Assembly (NCBI RefSeq): GCF_001640805.2
Contig: NC_066852.1
Coordinates: forward strand, 9,408,194 to 9,472,193
Source of the DNA: Lates calcarifer
Lineage: Eukaryota; Chordata; Actinopteri; Centropomidae
DNA length: 64,000 bases
Reading direction: 5' to 3'
Made by a program: the position numbers and the translations under genes. Shown here piece after piece: positions 11,371-22,877 of the stretch. Numbering within the stretch: position 1 is the first letter of the stretch; each line of letters opens with the position of its first letter. The notes beneath the pieces are model-generated. The model saw nothing but the letters and a program-made list of their open reading frames with translations, made no database searches and was not told the DNA's origin.

Positions 11371-13225
11371 ATGAAAGGAGACACCCCAGTGAACAGCACC
11401 ATGAGCGTCGGCCAGGCCAGGAAACTGGTGGAGCAACTGAAGATAGAGGCTAGCTTCTGCAGGATAAAGGTAAGACAAGCTCAACGCCTCAGATTCAGAT
11501 GTAAATCATGATAGTGGAATATTATAAAAAAAGATATGAAACAAAGACAAAAAAAAAACAAAAAACAGAAGCAGCAGATAACTGAAATCAGTACAGTGGA
11601 TTAACTAACTGAACATTTCTGAAAAGCTAAACAACCCCCTCAGTCCTCATGTTGCTCCTGCTCTGTAAATGCAAAGCCTCAAATCACAGTTGAGACAGGG
11701 CAGAAGATTTTGACTTTCATCACTCATGTTGGTTCACAGATGCAGAAAAGCACTGGTGACCTTCTCAGGTGCACTTTAGGTCAATGCTTCCCATTGGAGA
11801 GTCTCCAAATGGTATTAGTTTCTATCATGTTCCTAATGGCATCAGAAACACCTTGCAGAGGCACCTTGTCTCTTTGAAAAGAACAATTCACCGGTACAAA
11901 AATTAAGTAGATGGCAAACCCTCTAATGCTGATAATATTATGTTTGTAGAGATGATTTTCAGCAGTTGTTAACAAATTTTACCTGTAAGGTTTCCGTAAA
12001 GCTTGTTTGAAGCAGCTGTGTTCAGAAACACAAGTTTCCTTTCACAGAGCAGTCAGACACTCTACTCTGACTCTAGTACCACTTTTAAAACTGATAAATA
12101 AAATAAACACAGGTCCTTAATATATATGTATATGCCACAAAACATGAAATTTGAAATCATTTTATATTGCCTTCTTTCCACCCCAAGTAAATGTTTCTAC
12201 TGTTATTGGCCCGATTGTCTATTTTTGTCCTCATGCTCTGTTGCTCCTGTGTTCACTGCTGTATCGTGATACCTTTGCAGCCACAGACATCCGGTTTTCT
12301 TTCAACGGATCAATAAGTTTCATCTTGTCATTCTGTTTTTTGTGTGTGTTATTTATAGTAGTGTGTCCATCTAGACACATTTAAAAATAATTAATTTACT
12401 TAATTGTTTTCAGCTTTGGTAGAGAAACATTAAATCCAATTTGATCTTTGGTTTTAAGTGTGTATCATTATGTTTTGAGCAAATGTGCCACATTTAATCC
12501 TGACTACACCTCCATTTTTTGAAGTCTTTGGGAGCCAAAAGTCACTGAAACACTGTGCTATGATAAATTGTTAAGACTATACTCTGTATACAATCACAGG
12601 CACAGATGTCAGACAAAAACACAGGGATAAATTAATTCTTGAAAAATATATCAAAAAAAGCAGAGTTCCAAAAGAAAACTGAGGGACTCAAGTGGGAAAT
12701 AAAATCCATCCACTCCAGAGCTGTAATGGTCTTCACAAGTCTCATACAAACTGTATCTGTATGATCCTGTTTACAAGGTTAGTGTTATAGTGTCTACCTG
12801 CAGTACATCCACACCTGAGATGAAAAAGTACATATTACATTAAGAAAACATTATGTAAAAGCCAAACTTATATTAGACATACTTCAGAATACAAAGACAA
12901 CTGAGATTAAGGTTTTTAATTTGTAAAAATCTCTATGATTATCCCTGTTTGACAGTGGAGGACCTTTTCTTGAGGTATTTAAATGCAACCTAACCTCTGA
13001 CCAGAGACTCAGAAATAAAACCAAACTGAACTTTTATTTATATCTACTGTCACCATGCTCATGAACTGCTCTTAATCTGATCAAACCCCCCCCCAGGTAT
13101 CAAAGGCAGCGGCCGACCTGATGGCATACTGCGACGCACACGCCTGTGACGACCCCCTGATCACCCCCGTGCCCACCTCAGAGAACCCTTTCAGGGAGAA
13201 GAAATTCTTCTGCGCTCTGCTTTGA
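11371..13225 (+). CDS. gng3: G-protein gamma subunit 3
   Basis: Two coding exons, 11371-11469 and 13097-13225, joined at phase 0, encode 75 residues, the exact length of mammalian GNG3. The start [12 protein letters not shown] is specific to gamma 3; then come the conserved blocks [14 protein letters not shown] and [20 protein letters not shown]. The C-terminus [13 protein letters not shown] ends in a CAAX box, CALL, where Leu at the last position predicts geranylgeranylation, removal of ALL and carboxymethylation. Gamma 3 pairs with G-beta at the inner face of the plasma membrane, mainly in neurons, and transmits GPCR signals to channels and enzymes. The intron falls between K33 and V34. The gene is convergent with banf1. 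Confidence 0.97.
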
Positions 13226-16200
13226 GACAAATCAGGGATTGTTGTGATTTAAAAGTACAACTGTACAGTATGTACATGTATGTACAGTGTGTACGCGTAC
13301 TTCCAATTGAAATAAGACATCAATGTACTATAGTAACCTTGCATAAAAGCTGCCGATGTACAGTACATAATCGACTACAAAATGTCTCGAACTAAATTCT
13401 TTAACTGCTGACATCTGTCTCAATGTTTAGAGGGGGAAAACAAAAATAACACGGGGATCTGAAAACCTAAATCAATCAACAAAGACCCAAAAAAACACGA
13501 CTAGAGGTCTAAAGAAAAGAAATTTCAAGAACAGATATCACCTGGTTGAAAACATGTACATCTCATGCTCATATGTTTATTACAGGTAACTGCCAAAAAG
13601 GACGACATTCGGAGCATCAAGTGTCTTAACAGGCTCCACCAGTCACAGGAACTCATTCATGTGAATCCTGCAGCATTTGAAACATTTAACTGGGACGCTA
13701 AATTCCCACATTAGGTCTATGGATTATGGTGGTGCTACATGTATCAGATGCTGCTCTGATAGGTCAGGGCTGTTCTCCCCCCACATAAGCTGTCCATACA
13801 TTTGAGATCCGGCAACTGAGAAAAAGACGAGCCTATGTTAGGTAATTAAGTATGACATTTCCCATAAATGACACCATTTCCATTTGGTGACTACTCGTAG
13901 ATGGAGGTAATAACCCACCATCTTCCATCAGAATAGAGAGCAGAGGTCTTCATACCAAATGTTTTTTCCATCAACATTTAGATTGTCTTTTAGAGCTGCG
14001 GCCCATCTATTGTTAATATATTTTGTATTCTTTATTCACTGGGGTTTCCTCTGTTTTGGCAGTTACTTGTATCTACCAAGGACAACAACTATTTATGAGT
14101 GGATTATGATCATATAATCAATTTCTTTCAAGGTTTTATTAAGATTTTAGCATTTTGCTCATTTCTATACTGTTGCTGTAGTGTGGATGTGGACACGTGT
14201 GTGTGTGTGTGCATAGGTGCTACTGTGAAACTTAAGCAACAACTCTGAGCATCTGATCACTGTCATATCAAGATTTTATAGTTCAATAGCACACAGACCC
14301 AAATTAAGAATAAAAAAGAAATAAAAAATCTAAAAAAACATTCCAGGGGTTATGGATATTCAATATACAACCTAAGCCATTGAAGCAGAATCAGATATTC
14401 GGTTACTATGAGTCTGTCACGTCAACAGTTTTCTATTTCTTTGAGGCAAAAAACAGCAGTTATATTGTACTTTTACAGACAGGTGTACATCATCATTTGA
14501 ACTGATCAGGTCTGAGGTCCGTTTCTAGAAAAATCAAGGAAAAGACTAATGTTTCTATTCATTCACATAAAACGAGGGCTGATGAGAATGACCTGGGAAT
14601 TTCCATTTTAATTAAAAGTTTCACTTTCTCCATGGTTATTTCTCCATCTACAGTACAGGCAATTGTTTGGTTCTGTTTAATCATATCCACAAAAAAAACA
14701 AAAACTGCTCTTCTTCTAGCATCTTTGACATGATGAAACCTTTGGGAGCACCTGCTCTGGACCATTTTAAAAAAATAAATAAATAACATGTATTTTAAAA
14801 GTCCTGCAAATATCAAATTTGGAGCTTTGGTCAAAAAAAGTAACCATGGAAAATCAAGCATTGAAATAAAACCTCCTGTCATCAAAAGGTTTTCTCTCAT
14901 TTGTGATTTTATTTGATAAAAATTGAATATTTAATGAACAGAAGAAACATGTCCAAATCTGATACTTGCCTTATATATATTTTTTAATAATAAGCAGTAA
15001 TATAAAAACTGAAGAGTTTTCACAGTTAAATGCAAACACATTAGCCAGTGTTTTAACAAGGAGCTGCTACACAATGTTACATCTTCATTTAGCTGGTGAC
15101 TGGTGGGTGCAAGCAATAATCAATGCGTGGAAGATTATATAACACATCCTAGATATGCACTATTGTAGATTTTACAGTTAATCTGACTGAATAAAAGGTT
15201 TTAATCAGCATGCATTAAGGCATCATATGTTTAGACATATAAAGATAAAATGAAGCTCAGCTATGAAGCCTTGACCTTAATCAGGCTTGTTGGTGGTACA
15301 GAATACATACAGCAGGTGGTATTCTGCCACTGGAAACTCAGATCAGTGATTTACCGGTTGTTGTATGGAGGTAAATCAAAAACCTCTTATTTCTAAGTAA
15401 CAGAACAGATGGGTTTTGCCTCACTCTTGGGTTTTTAATTTGAAATGAAGTGAAATGAAGTCTATTGGACCTTCTAATACATTCTATCATACGAGTACAG
15501 CATATAAACACACCATTAATGGACAAATAGGGTGTTGATTGATGTGTCAGTCATTGGGTTGTGATTAGAATGACTTCCATGATTTTGTTAAATGAAAACA
15601 GAATTTGCATTTTCCTCACATCATGGTGGCCATTTAATCACATCAACCAGTTGTACAGATGTGAATGTCTGTTATATACTCGATGCAGCTCATTTTCTGA
15701 GACTCCTGCACTTCAGGCTGGTATGACATGGTCTGTTTACTGCTGAGAGAATCAGCAGCATTGTCTAGCGAATTTAGCAGCTTGTAGGTTCTTTAATGTA
15801 AAGGCTAAGGTCTCATCAGCAATAGACAGACACCTCTTTGACAGTGTTCTGAGTTTGTTGCATTTGCATCTTTATTTACATACATTTCCATCTTCAGGGT
15901 CAAACAAGCTTTGAGCAGACCACACGTGGGAGTCTGGCCAATTTGCTTCTTTATTAGCAGGATCAAAATGTTGACTTTGTATATATTTTTTAAAAAATCA
16001 ATGTCTCTGCAAAGACCAGTGTCACCAGATTTTGAGGTTTACTACTTGTGTGTCAGTTACAGCCAGTGCAATGTAATACACTTCAAACGGACAATCCACC
16101 TCTTCAAGAAATCATTTAAACAGCGTAGGTGGATTTAAGAGTACATGATAGCAAACTGCGATATGACATGCTATTTAAAAATTACAGCTTAAACCAACTT

Positions 16201-16886
16201 TCCAATGGCTTTAAAAACAGCCAAAGGGGGCAAAAAGGCCAAGAGTTGTAGAAGTAGTACAAGTGTGAGACTGTGCTGGTAAATCATCATGTTACACAGA
16301 AAGAAAACTATGTCCTGAACTGAAACACATTAGAGTTCCTCTGAAAATAAAAGTGTTTAAACGTAGAACAAACTGGCAATGTTGAGCTTAAAAGGTAACT
16401 ATGAATAAGTCTTTAAAATTCAATCTTAAACAGAAAGTACATGTATTATTACAAAGATCTTGGGCACAATGAATATTCTGAACCTAGGCAGCTTTTTTCA
16501 GACACCTCCTCTACAGACAGTTCTCACAGCAGACATTTTGACTTGTCAAACACAGTGGTAATAACATTAATAAAGTCTGCATTTAAGATTCCTTGTGTCA
16601 TAGCCCTGCTTATATGCATGATGGCTCAGTGACTCAGTGGTAACCCTAAATGGAAAGAAATTATCATGCTTTTACTACAATGACAAGTCAAAATATCTGC
16701 AATACAAATGGCTACTGACAGTAAGTAAAAGTTACGTACAAATAGATTTGTCATATTTTGTGATTCCTCACCCATTTTACTATTTTTTGAAGAAAGAACC
16801 AATTACTAGCCTAGAGCTACATTTCAAAGTCCATGTGTTATATTTGGGGGTAACAGGATTTCAGATATCACACTAACAGCTTTCAG
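13226..16886 (+). other. gng3 3' UTR and gng3/banf1 convergent intergenic region
   Basis: No coding exon is seen on either strand. AATAAA at 14309-14314 would give a gng3 3' UTR of about 1.1 kb; further + strand signals lie near 15191 and 16912. A short GT run lies near 14197-14212. For banf1 on - the nearest weak signal is ATTAAA at 16887-16892. Frames at 14559-14900 and 15911-16138 are chance. Confidence 0.4.
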
Positions 16887-17031
16887 TTTAATTTAAAAAC
16901 AAGTTGACTTCAATAAACCTCAGTGTGTACAGTGTTAGATCATATTTATGGTGTGGCTGAATTGAATCAAGATCACTGGAGAGGTAATGTACAGTTTGGA
17001 CTTGAGAAGTAGAAAACAATGATTCATTGGT

Positions 17032-18070
17032 TTATAGGAAGGCATCACACCATTCTTTAAGACAGCCATAGCAGTCACCTTGTTGTTTAGCATTTGCCCC
17101 GCAAGTGTCCTTCAGCCAGTCCCGGAAAAGCTCCTCATCTTTCTTTAGTACTAGGAACTGCCCAAGGACAACATATGCCTGTGGAGATATAGATAAACAC
17201 ACAATGGAAAATCTAATTAGGACAGAAATCAAAGTGTAGAAAGACTTCCCACGTCAACTGCCCTGTTGTCAATCAGGAAATGTTTTAATTAGAACTTGAA
17301 AAACAACACTGATTAGTATTTCTTTAGAACTCTACAGTGATGACTGCATGAATACATGAGTGGTATGTGGAAAAGGGATCTTGTTTTGCTTCACATTAAA
17401 GAACTTGATACAAGCTTTATTATTATTTGCTGAACTGGCTGTAAGATGAAGACATTCTAACTAGTGAATGCCATTCCTCTGAGTCATTAAATGGTCTGAC
17501 AAATAACCTGTTAATCTAGTTATACTTAATTAGATTTCAACCTTACTGTTACTACCAGTAAGCTAGCTGAGGTGTTAACACAGAAGTCATACAAAAGTCG
17601 AAGTTCATACTCAAAAATACATGATGCTTTTAAACGGTTCTTGTATTTTAAAGTTTGACATAAACCTGAATCCTCACAGTATTTCAACAGAGTGAGATAA
17701 TTAAATTATGACAGATGTGGCAAGCAAAATAAAAGCAAAATACTCACTTAAAACAGCTGTATTTAGCATTTTCATTCATTATTTGGTTGATCAATTTCAA
17801 AAATCTATAACAAGTACTGTGAGAAGACCAATATCACAGAGGAGATAAGCAACTTCTACGGACAGTGCATTTAACCTTGTCTACTATATGCCACATATAT
17901 TTATTTTGCCTTTTAAATAATAATAAAAAAAGATCAAATGTCACCTTGTCAAAACCTTTCTCTGCCAGTCTTTTGCCAAGGACCTCTCCAATGCCTGCAA
18001 GAGCCATCACAGGCTTCTCACCCATGGGCTCTGCCACAAACTCCTTATGTTTTTGGGATGTCGAAGACAT
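17032..18070 (-). CDS. banf1: Barrier-to-autointegration factor
   Basis: Exons 18070-17945 (42 codons) and 17178-17032 (48 codons plus TAA) join at phase 0 to give 90 residues, against 89 in mammals. The N-terminus is [20 protein letters not shown], then the helix-hairpin-helix [17 protein letters not shown], then [17 protein letters not shown] and a Cys-rich C-terminus ending [13 protein letters not shown] is a small DNA-bridging dimer that binds double-stranded DNA, LEM-domain proteins and lamin, and rebuilds the nuclear envelope after mitosis; its N-terminal Ser/Thr are VRK1 kinase targets, and Ser/Thr are present at positions 2-5 here. An in-frame ATG seven codons upstream (18091) was not chosen because family members start at MTT/MSS. 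An acceptor at 18105 shows an untranslated upstream exon. Confidence 0.96.
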
Positions 18071-18824
18071 AGTTGCTTTGTAGACTGTCACAGATCACAA
18101 CTGCGCTGCAATGCAAAAACCACAAAGGATATTAAAATACTGTCATTTTTTAATCTGTTAAAACGGAAACATTCTGGGGTTGTCCTTCCTCTTTTGTGTG
18201 TGTAACTGGAAACATTAACATTAGGTAAGGCATCTTATTTTACGTCTGATGGCAAATTCCTTAAAGTCAGTGAAAGTCTACAATCCACAGTTATCAGCAT
18301 ACAACTGATATCTTCCAAAAGTCTGGTCTAGTTCAGGAGAACTGCCCACCTGTATCATCCTAAACAGTACCACATGTTATAGTTGCTGGTTACACGGAGA
18401 TCTGATGTAAAGCGCTCAAGCTAGAAGAGGGTTTCTCTTTAAGGCTGAGAGTCGTCATTTTAACCGCACAGTCACTTTCATTTTAAACACGTTGCGCCAA
18501 AATCAAGTCACTTATTTCTTTGACTCTTAGCTGTGTAACGCTGGTGTACATGGTGCGCCAGGTCTATTGACTGGGAAGGCTACAACACGGTTTAATACGA
18601 TATGACGAATTGTTATATCTATGATTGACGCATTTCAGTCAAGTCATACTCTCAGATTTAACGCTCGCACAAGTATCAAACACGAGTAGTGTTTGTTTGA
18701 TTGGTATCCAGAGCTAAGCGTTATCGCCATGGCAAGGAACTCGATAGCCGCAAACGAGCGGGCACTGCTAAAGACTTCACTGATTATTCACTGATCATTA
18801 TATAAATATACCGTTAATACTTAC

Positions 18825-19440
18825 CCGATATCCAAATATTTGCTTCGTAAACAGTCACTGGCCCACTCTCGCCACATTAGATAACGCTACTCCTGTTAAC
18901 ACTCGTTGAAATATTAACTAGTTACTATCAATGCGATACATTCCCACTGTTGAATTGCGCGCGCAGTACGTTTCAGTGCTAACAGTTTTAGCACAACGAG
19001 GTAAGATCCACTAGCTTCATTCAGGCTGTCTTATCATGTTTCCCTACGAGTACCCACCGCTTGCTAGCAAGACGTGTTCGCCTTTTAAGGACATTGCGTG
19101 ATTCTAAAACATTCTTCCTCGTAGCACAGTCTGTGAAGTTAGCGGAAAATTTAGGCGCCTTCTAATTAACTTAAAGCTAATATAGCTCCAGGTTAGCTAG
19201 CTGACCACTCTTTAATACTACTTATTGTCGACTCACACTACTTTTTGCTTGCAGTATATTTTGGCTAATAAAGGTGCGGTTTATTTCTGCGTATTATCTT
19301 ACCTTGTAATATCTTATCCAGGCTGAATATTGCCGTTGTTAGCTGGAGAGCCGCGGTATGGTTTCTGTTTCTGTCCAGGCACCGGCGGCGGCCACAAAAC
19401 AATGCGCCTGCCCCTTGCGTCTTTACGTCACGGGGTGTAC
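18825..19440 (-). promoter_or_regulatory. banf1: banf1 promoter with two candidate untranslated first exons
   Basis: Two good - strand donors face the acceptor at 18105: GTAAGTATT after 18825 and GTAAGATAA after 19303. The stretch above 19303 (about 19340-19440) is GC- and CpG-rich with GCCGCGG and GGCGGCGG and is the likelier main start. The 79-codon frame here lies in this CpG-rich DNA and has no family features. Which exon is used cannot be decided from sequence alone. Confidence 0.45.
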
Positions 19441-19809
19441 AGAGAGCAGCATTCTTTGCCCTCATAGTTGACTCGCAGGATAAACAGACCAGCCCTCTTA
19501 ACAAACAGTAACTTCACAACACAATAGCAGCTCATTATGTCCTCTCATAATACTCGAAAAACAGCATTGATCCAGTCATGTCATGCATTTGTTACCTGCA
19601 AGTCAGTTGTACTAAGTCGTTAAAAGAACCGATTTAAAGTTTGGACTTCATACAGTGGATTTTACTATTCTATACATGCTTACATGAGGTACAATATCTT
19701 GCCTGTTCTGTAAATCACGTGAAAAAAATGACACAGAGCATTTGTCTCACTGAATAACTTACACTATGAGCAACACAGGAAAACCTTGATTATTGCTTTC
19801 AGGGTGAAT

Positions 19810-19815
19810 TTTATT
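19810..19815 (-). terminator. prdx5: prdx5 poly(A) signal
   Basis: AATAAA on the - strand about 235 bases beyond the prdx5 stop. It is the first consensus signal downstream and implies a short 3' UTR. Confidence 0.55.
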
Positions 19816-20048
19816 TACTCACAAATAACAGTATACAGAGGTTGATGCAAAATCCTTTAGATTGCCATGTCATAGTTGTGCGCATTAATTTCCTTCCAGC
19901 TGTGTTTTTTGACATTAGCATCCACATAACATTTGCATCCATCTTTGGGAAAAGGAAGAAGCTTAAAGGAGTTGATACTGGGCTCTGACAGTGCAACTTT
20001 TACAATAAGTCAAGGTTTGCAGATTAGTTTTATAGGCTCTGAATCAGC

Positions 20049-22651
20049 CTACAGCTCAGACAGAATATTAGAAGCCAGGCTGCAGGTCAGCCCGGTGCCA
20101 TCAGGCTCCACATTGATCTTCTTCACAACCCCATCTTCCACCAACATGGAATACCTGAAATAAAAGATGAAGTATGTACTTTAAATGCAATGGTAAAAGC
20201 TAAACCAAGACTAAAAGATTTATTTGTGGAGTAGGATTCTGAATCTGAAACCTAATCTAGTTTTTATGTGGTCTGTTATTCTACTAATAGTCATGTTATC
20301 ACTGTCCCCTGACCCACTTAAATAAATAAAATAGTGGACAGTTACAACAGTGCACAATTATAGTAAGTTGTAAGAGTTCAATTTGGATCCAAATGATAAA
20401 AAAAAACACATGCTATCAGTCTATTATTTCAAAACTGAAACAGTCAAAACAATCATTACCTCTTTGATCGCTTGTTCCCAAGTACCTGCACAATCTGATC
20501 ACTGTCAAGCAACAGGTCAACGGCCTAAGAAAAAGACAGAGATAGACTGATGAGTGTACACAGTCACAATACTTAACTTAAAACAGAACTTAAATATACC
20601 AGACATTTAGTTTTACCTTTGTGAATGCTCCAGTGGGATCAGCCAGCATTCGAATCTGCAGGAGAAAACAGCAGTAAGCTCAGCATTCCTAAGACCTCAG
20701 CTATCACTGAGCATTTCAATGTATCTTTAACTATGTCTGCTGTTTCATTAGCCTCTCTATTAAGCAAGACCAATGTGATTTAAGGAAAATTAACAGCCCT
20801 AGTAAACTGGGACTACTCACTGAGGTGGACCATAAATGGAAATTCCTGATTTAATTTCCACCTACAAAATCTCTCACAGGAACTGTCCATAACTCCATAA
20901 CATTAGGGATGAATGAGCAATAGTATTGTTATCATTCTGTGATTGATGACAATATGTATTCAAATTAGATTAGACTTAGTAGACGCAGCGGCTTTCACAG
21001 GATTTTCTCACTCACAAAAGTTATAGTCCATACCTTGCCATCTGTTCCATGCTCTTTTCCCCAGGCAGCCATGACAAATGCATCATTGACAGAAATGCAT
21101 GCCACCTCCTGTATACCTTTACTTTTCAAATCCTCAGCCTGCTGCACAAAACCCGGGAGGTGAGTCTAAAAGCAGCAAGAGAAATATAAGGTCAACTGAC
21201 GCAAAGCTCACTGTGCACAAGATGTGCTGAACAGACTTAACAGTGTGAACTCACCTTGGAACAACCAGGGGTAAAAGCTCCAGGTAGAGCAAAGAGGACT
21301 CCTTTCTTCCCTTTAAAGAGCTGATCCATCGCCACCTTATTTCCTGGCTCGCCCTCCTGGACTTCAACTGCGGGAAGATGTTCACCAACCTGGTGCAGAT
21401 TGAGATGACAATCCAGAAATAAGTAAACTTACTTTTTCAAATTACTACAGTGAGCAATACTGACGTTTTTATCCCTTTAGGCCACTGAAAGCACTGCTCT
21501 CCTCACTGGCAGAGTGTATTATTGTGGATAGCAAGATAACATTCTTTACAACGGACTTTATGTACGGAATGCAGCATTGCCACTGAGCTGAAAAAAATTA
21601 GTAATGCTTCTTGTAAAAAGCAAACTAATATTGTTAATCTTAGGCAGAGACCTATAAAAGCTTGATTGCATAGGAAAGATACGCACAAAACATACAAGAA
21701 ACGTCCATATTTTGTCAACGGTGATTATACAAGTCTCCAAACAGGCGTCTCATTAATGCTTGGATTACAGCCTGATGGTGTAGCAAATGATGAGGAGCAG
21801 ATAATCTTGATTGAAATTCTGTGAGGCAATGGCCACCGGGGGGCGACAGATCAACACATATGCAATACATACGCGGGTCTCTCGTTAAAATGGCCGAATA
21901 CCTCAACTAAATTTAAGACTGACACTGACAGACTAATAAGTGTCAAACTTATCACATGCTGAGTGCCTAACAGCACTTTAACCAGCATTATAAACTATAC
22001 ATATATTACACTTTCAATGCGTTACACCGTTGGAGATGTTTTAATAAAGCTATATATGGACGGCTATGAGGTACGCACACGCCTTCAGGTAACTGTAAGT
22101 TGTTACTTGAAGAATAAAGTTATGCTGACACATGCATAAGACCAACGCTATTTTAAGAAACGGAAAGAGGGCAGCAAGTTAGAAATTATCCTCACAGGCC
22201 TTTTAAAAAGGCTTGAGATCAGTTTCAGTCAGTGGACCAGCTGATGCACAAGTGGTGTAATCATTTACAGTTTGATTCATGCTACGTGCAAATCAAGTCC
22301 GGCAGGTGAGTTGGGGAAGCTGCCGGTGCTAAGGTACCGACAGGACGGCCACGATAAACAAATTAAATCCCAGCTAAAGGCTGTCATGGCGACGTTTCAG
22401 AGGGACAGTTAGCACGGCGAGCGACTGAGAGAAAGAGGAAGGATATAACAGTGTAGTTTAACTACTTCACCGTAAAATACATGAACACCCCAAGGATTTG
22501 CCATAAGCCGTGTAGCATTTACAGCTAACGTTGGCTAAACGCATGCAAGTCTTACCTGAATTGGCATCTTGGCGATAGGAGAGGAGTGTAGCAGCCGCAC
22601 GCACTGGACGACCCGGGTACTTTTGATGAGAGTGGATGTAATGGAAAGCAT
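20049..22651 (-). CDS. prdx5: Peroxiredoxin 5, mitochondrial/cytosolic
   Basis: Six exons: 22651-22556, 21389-21255, 21165-21034, 20655-20617, 20524-20460, 20154-20049, all GT-AG, total 190 residues. Atypical 2-Cys peroxiredoxin that reduces H2O2, alkyl hydroperoxides and peroxynitrite using thioredoxin. The peroxidatic Cys is C75 in PGAFTPGCSKTHLPG; C100 (EVACISVND) matches the non-catalytic Cys; C180 (GTGLTCSLASNI) is the resolving Cys. Residues 1-28 are Ser/Thr/Arg-rich without acidic residues, an evident mitochondrial presequence; M29 begins MPIQVGEHLPAVEV, the second start giving the cytosolic/peroxisomal form. The C-terminus is SEL; mammalian PRDX5 ends SQL, a peroxisomal PTS1, so peroxisomal import is weaker or absent here. 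It sits between banf1 and esrra, all on -. Confidence 0.96.
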
Positions 22652-22791
22652 CGTAGCTTGCTATTTAACTAGCTAGCCTTGGGTAATCCTGCACGGTAGG
22701 CTTGTGGGATGCTGTTAGTCGTGTGTTGCGTTTCAGCTCTCACACACAGCTCAACCAGACTTGGCGTTGCAGTCACTCTGACTTACTACAG

Positions 22792-22793
<2 letters not shown>

Positions 22794-22875
<82 letters not shown>
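22794..22875. repeat. (AC)41 microsatellite
   Basis: An uninterrupted AC dinucleotide run starts about 140 bp upstream of the prdx5 start codon. The 99-codon frame 22709-23008 owes its Thr-His stretch to it and is not a gene. In the prdx5 promoter region such a run could form Z-DNA and vary in length between alleles. Confidence 0.97.
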
Positions 22876-22877
<2 letters not shown>

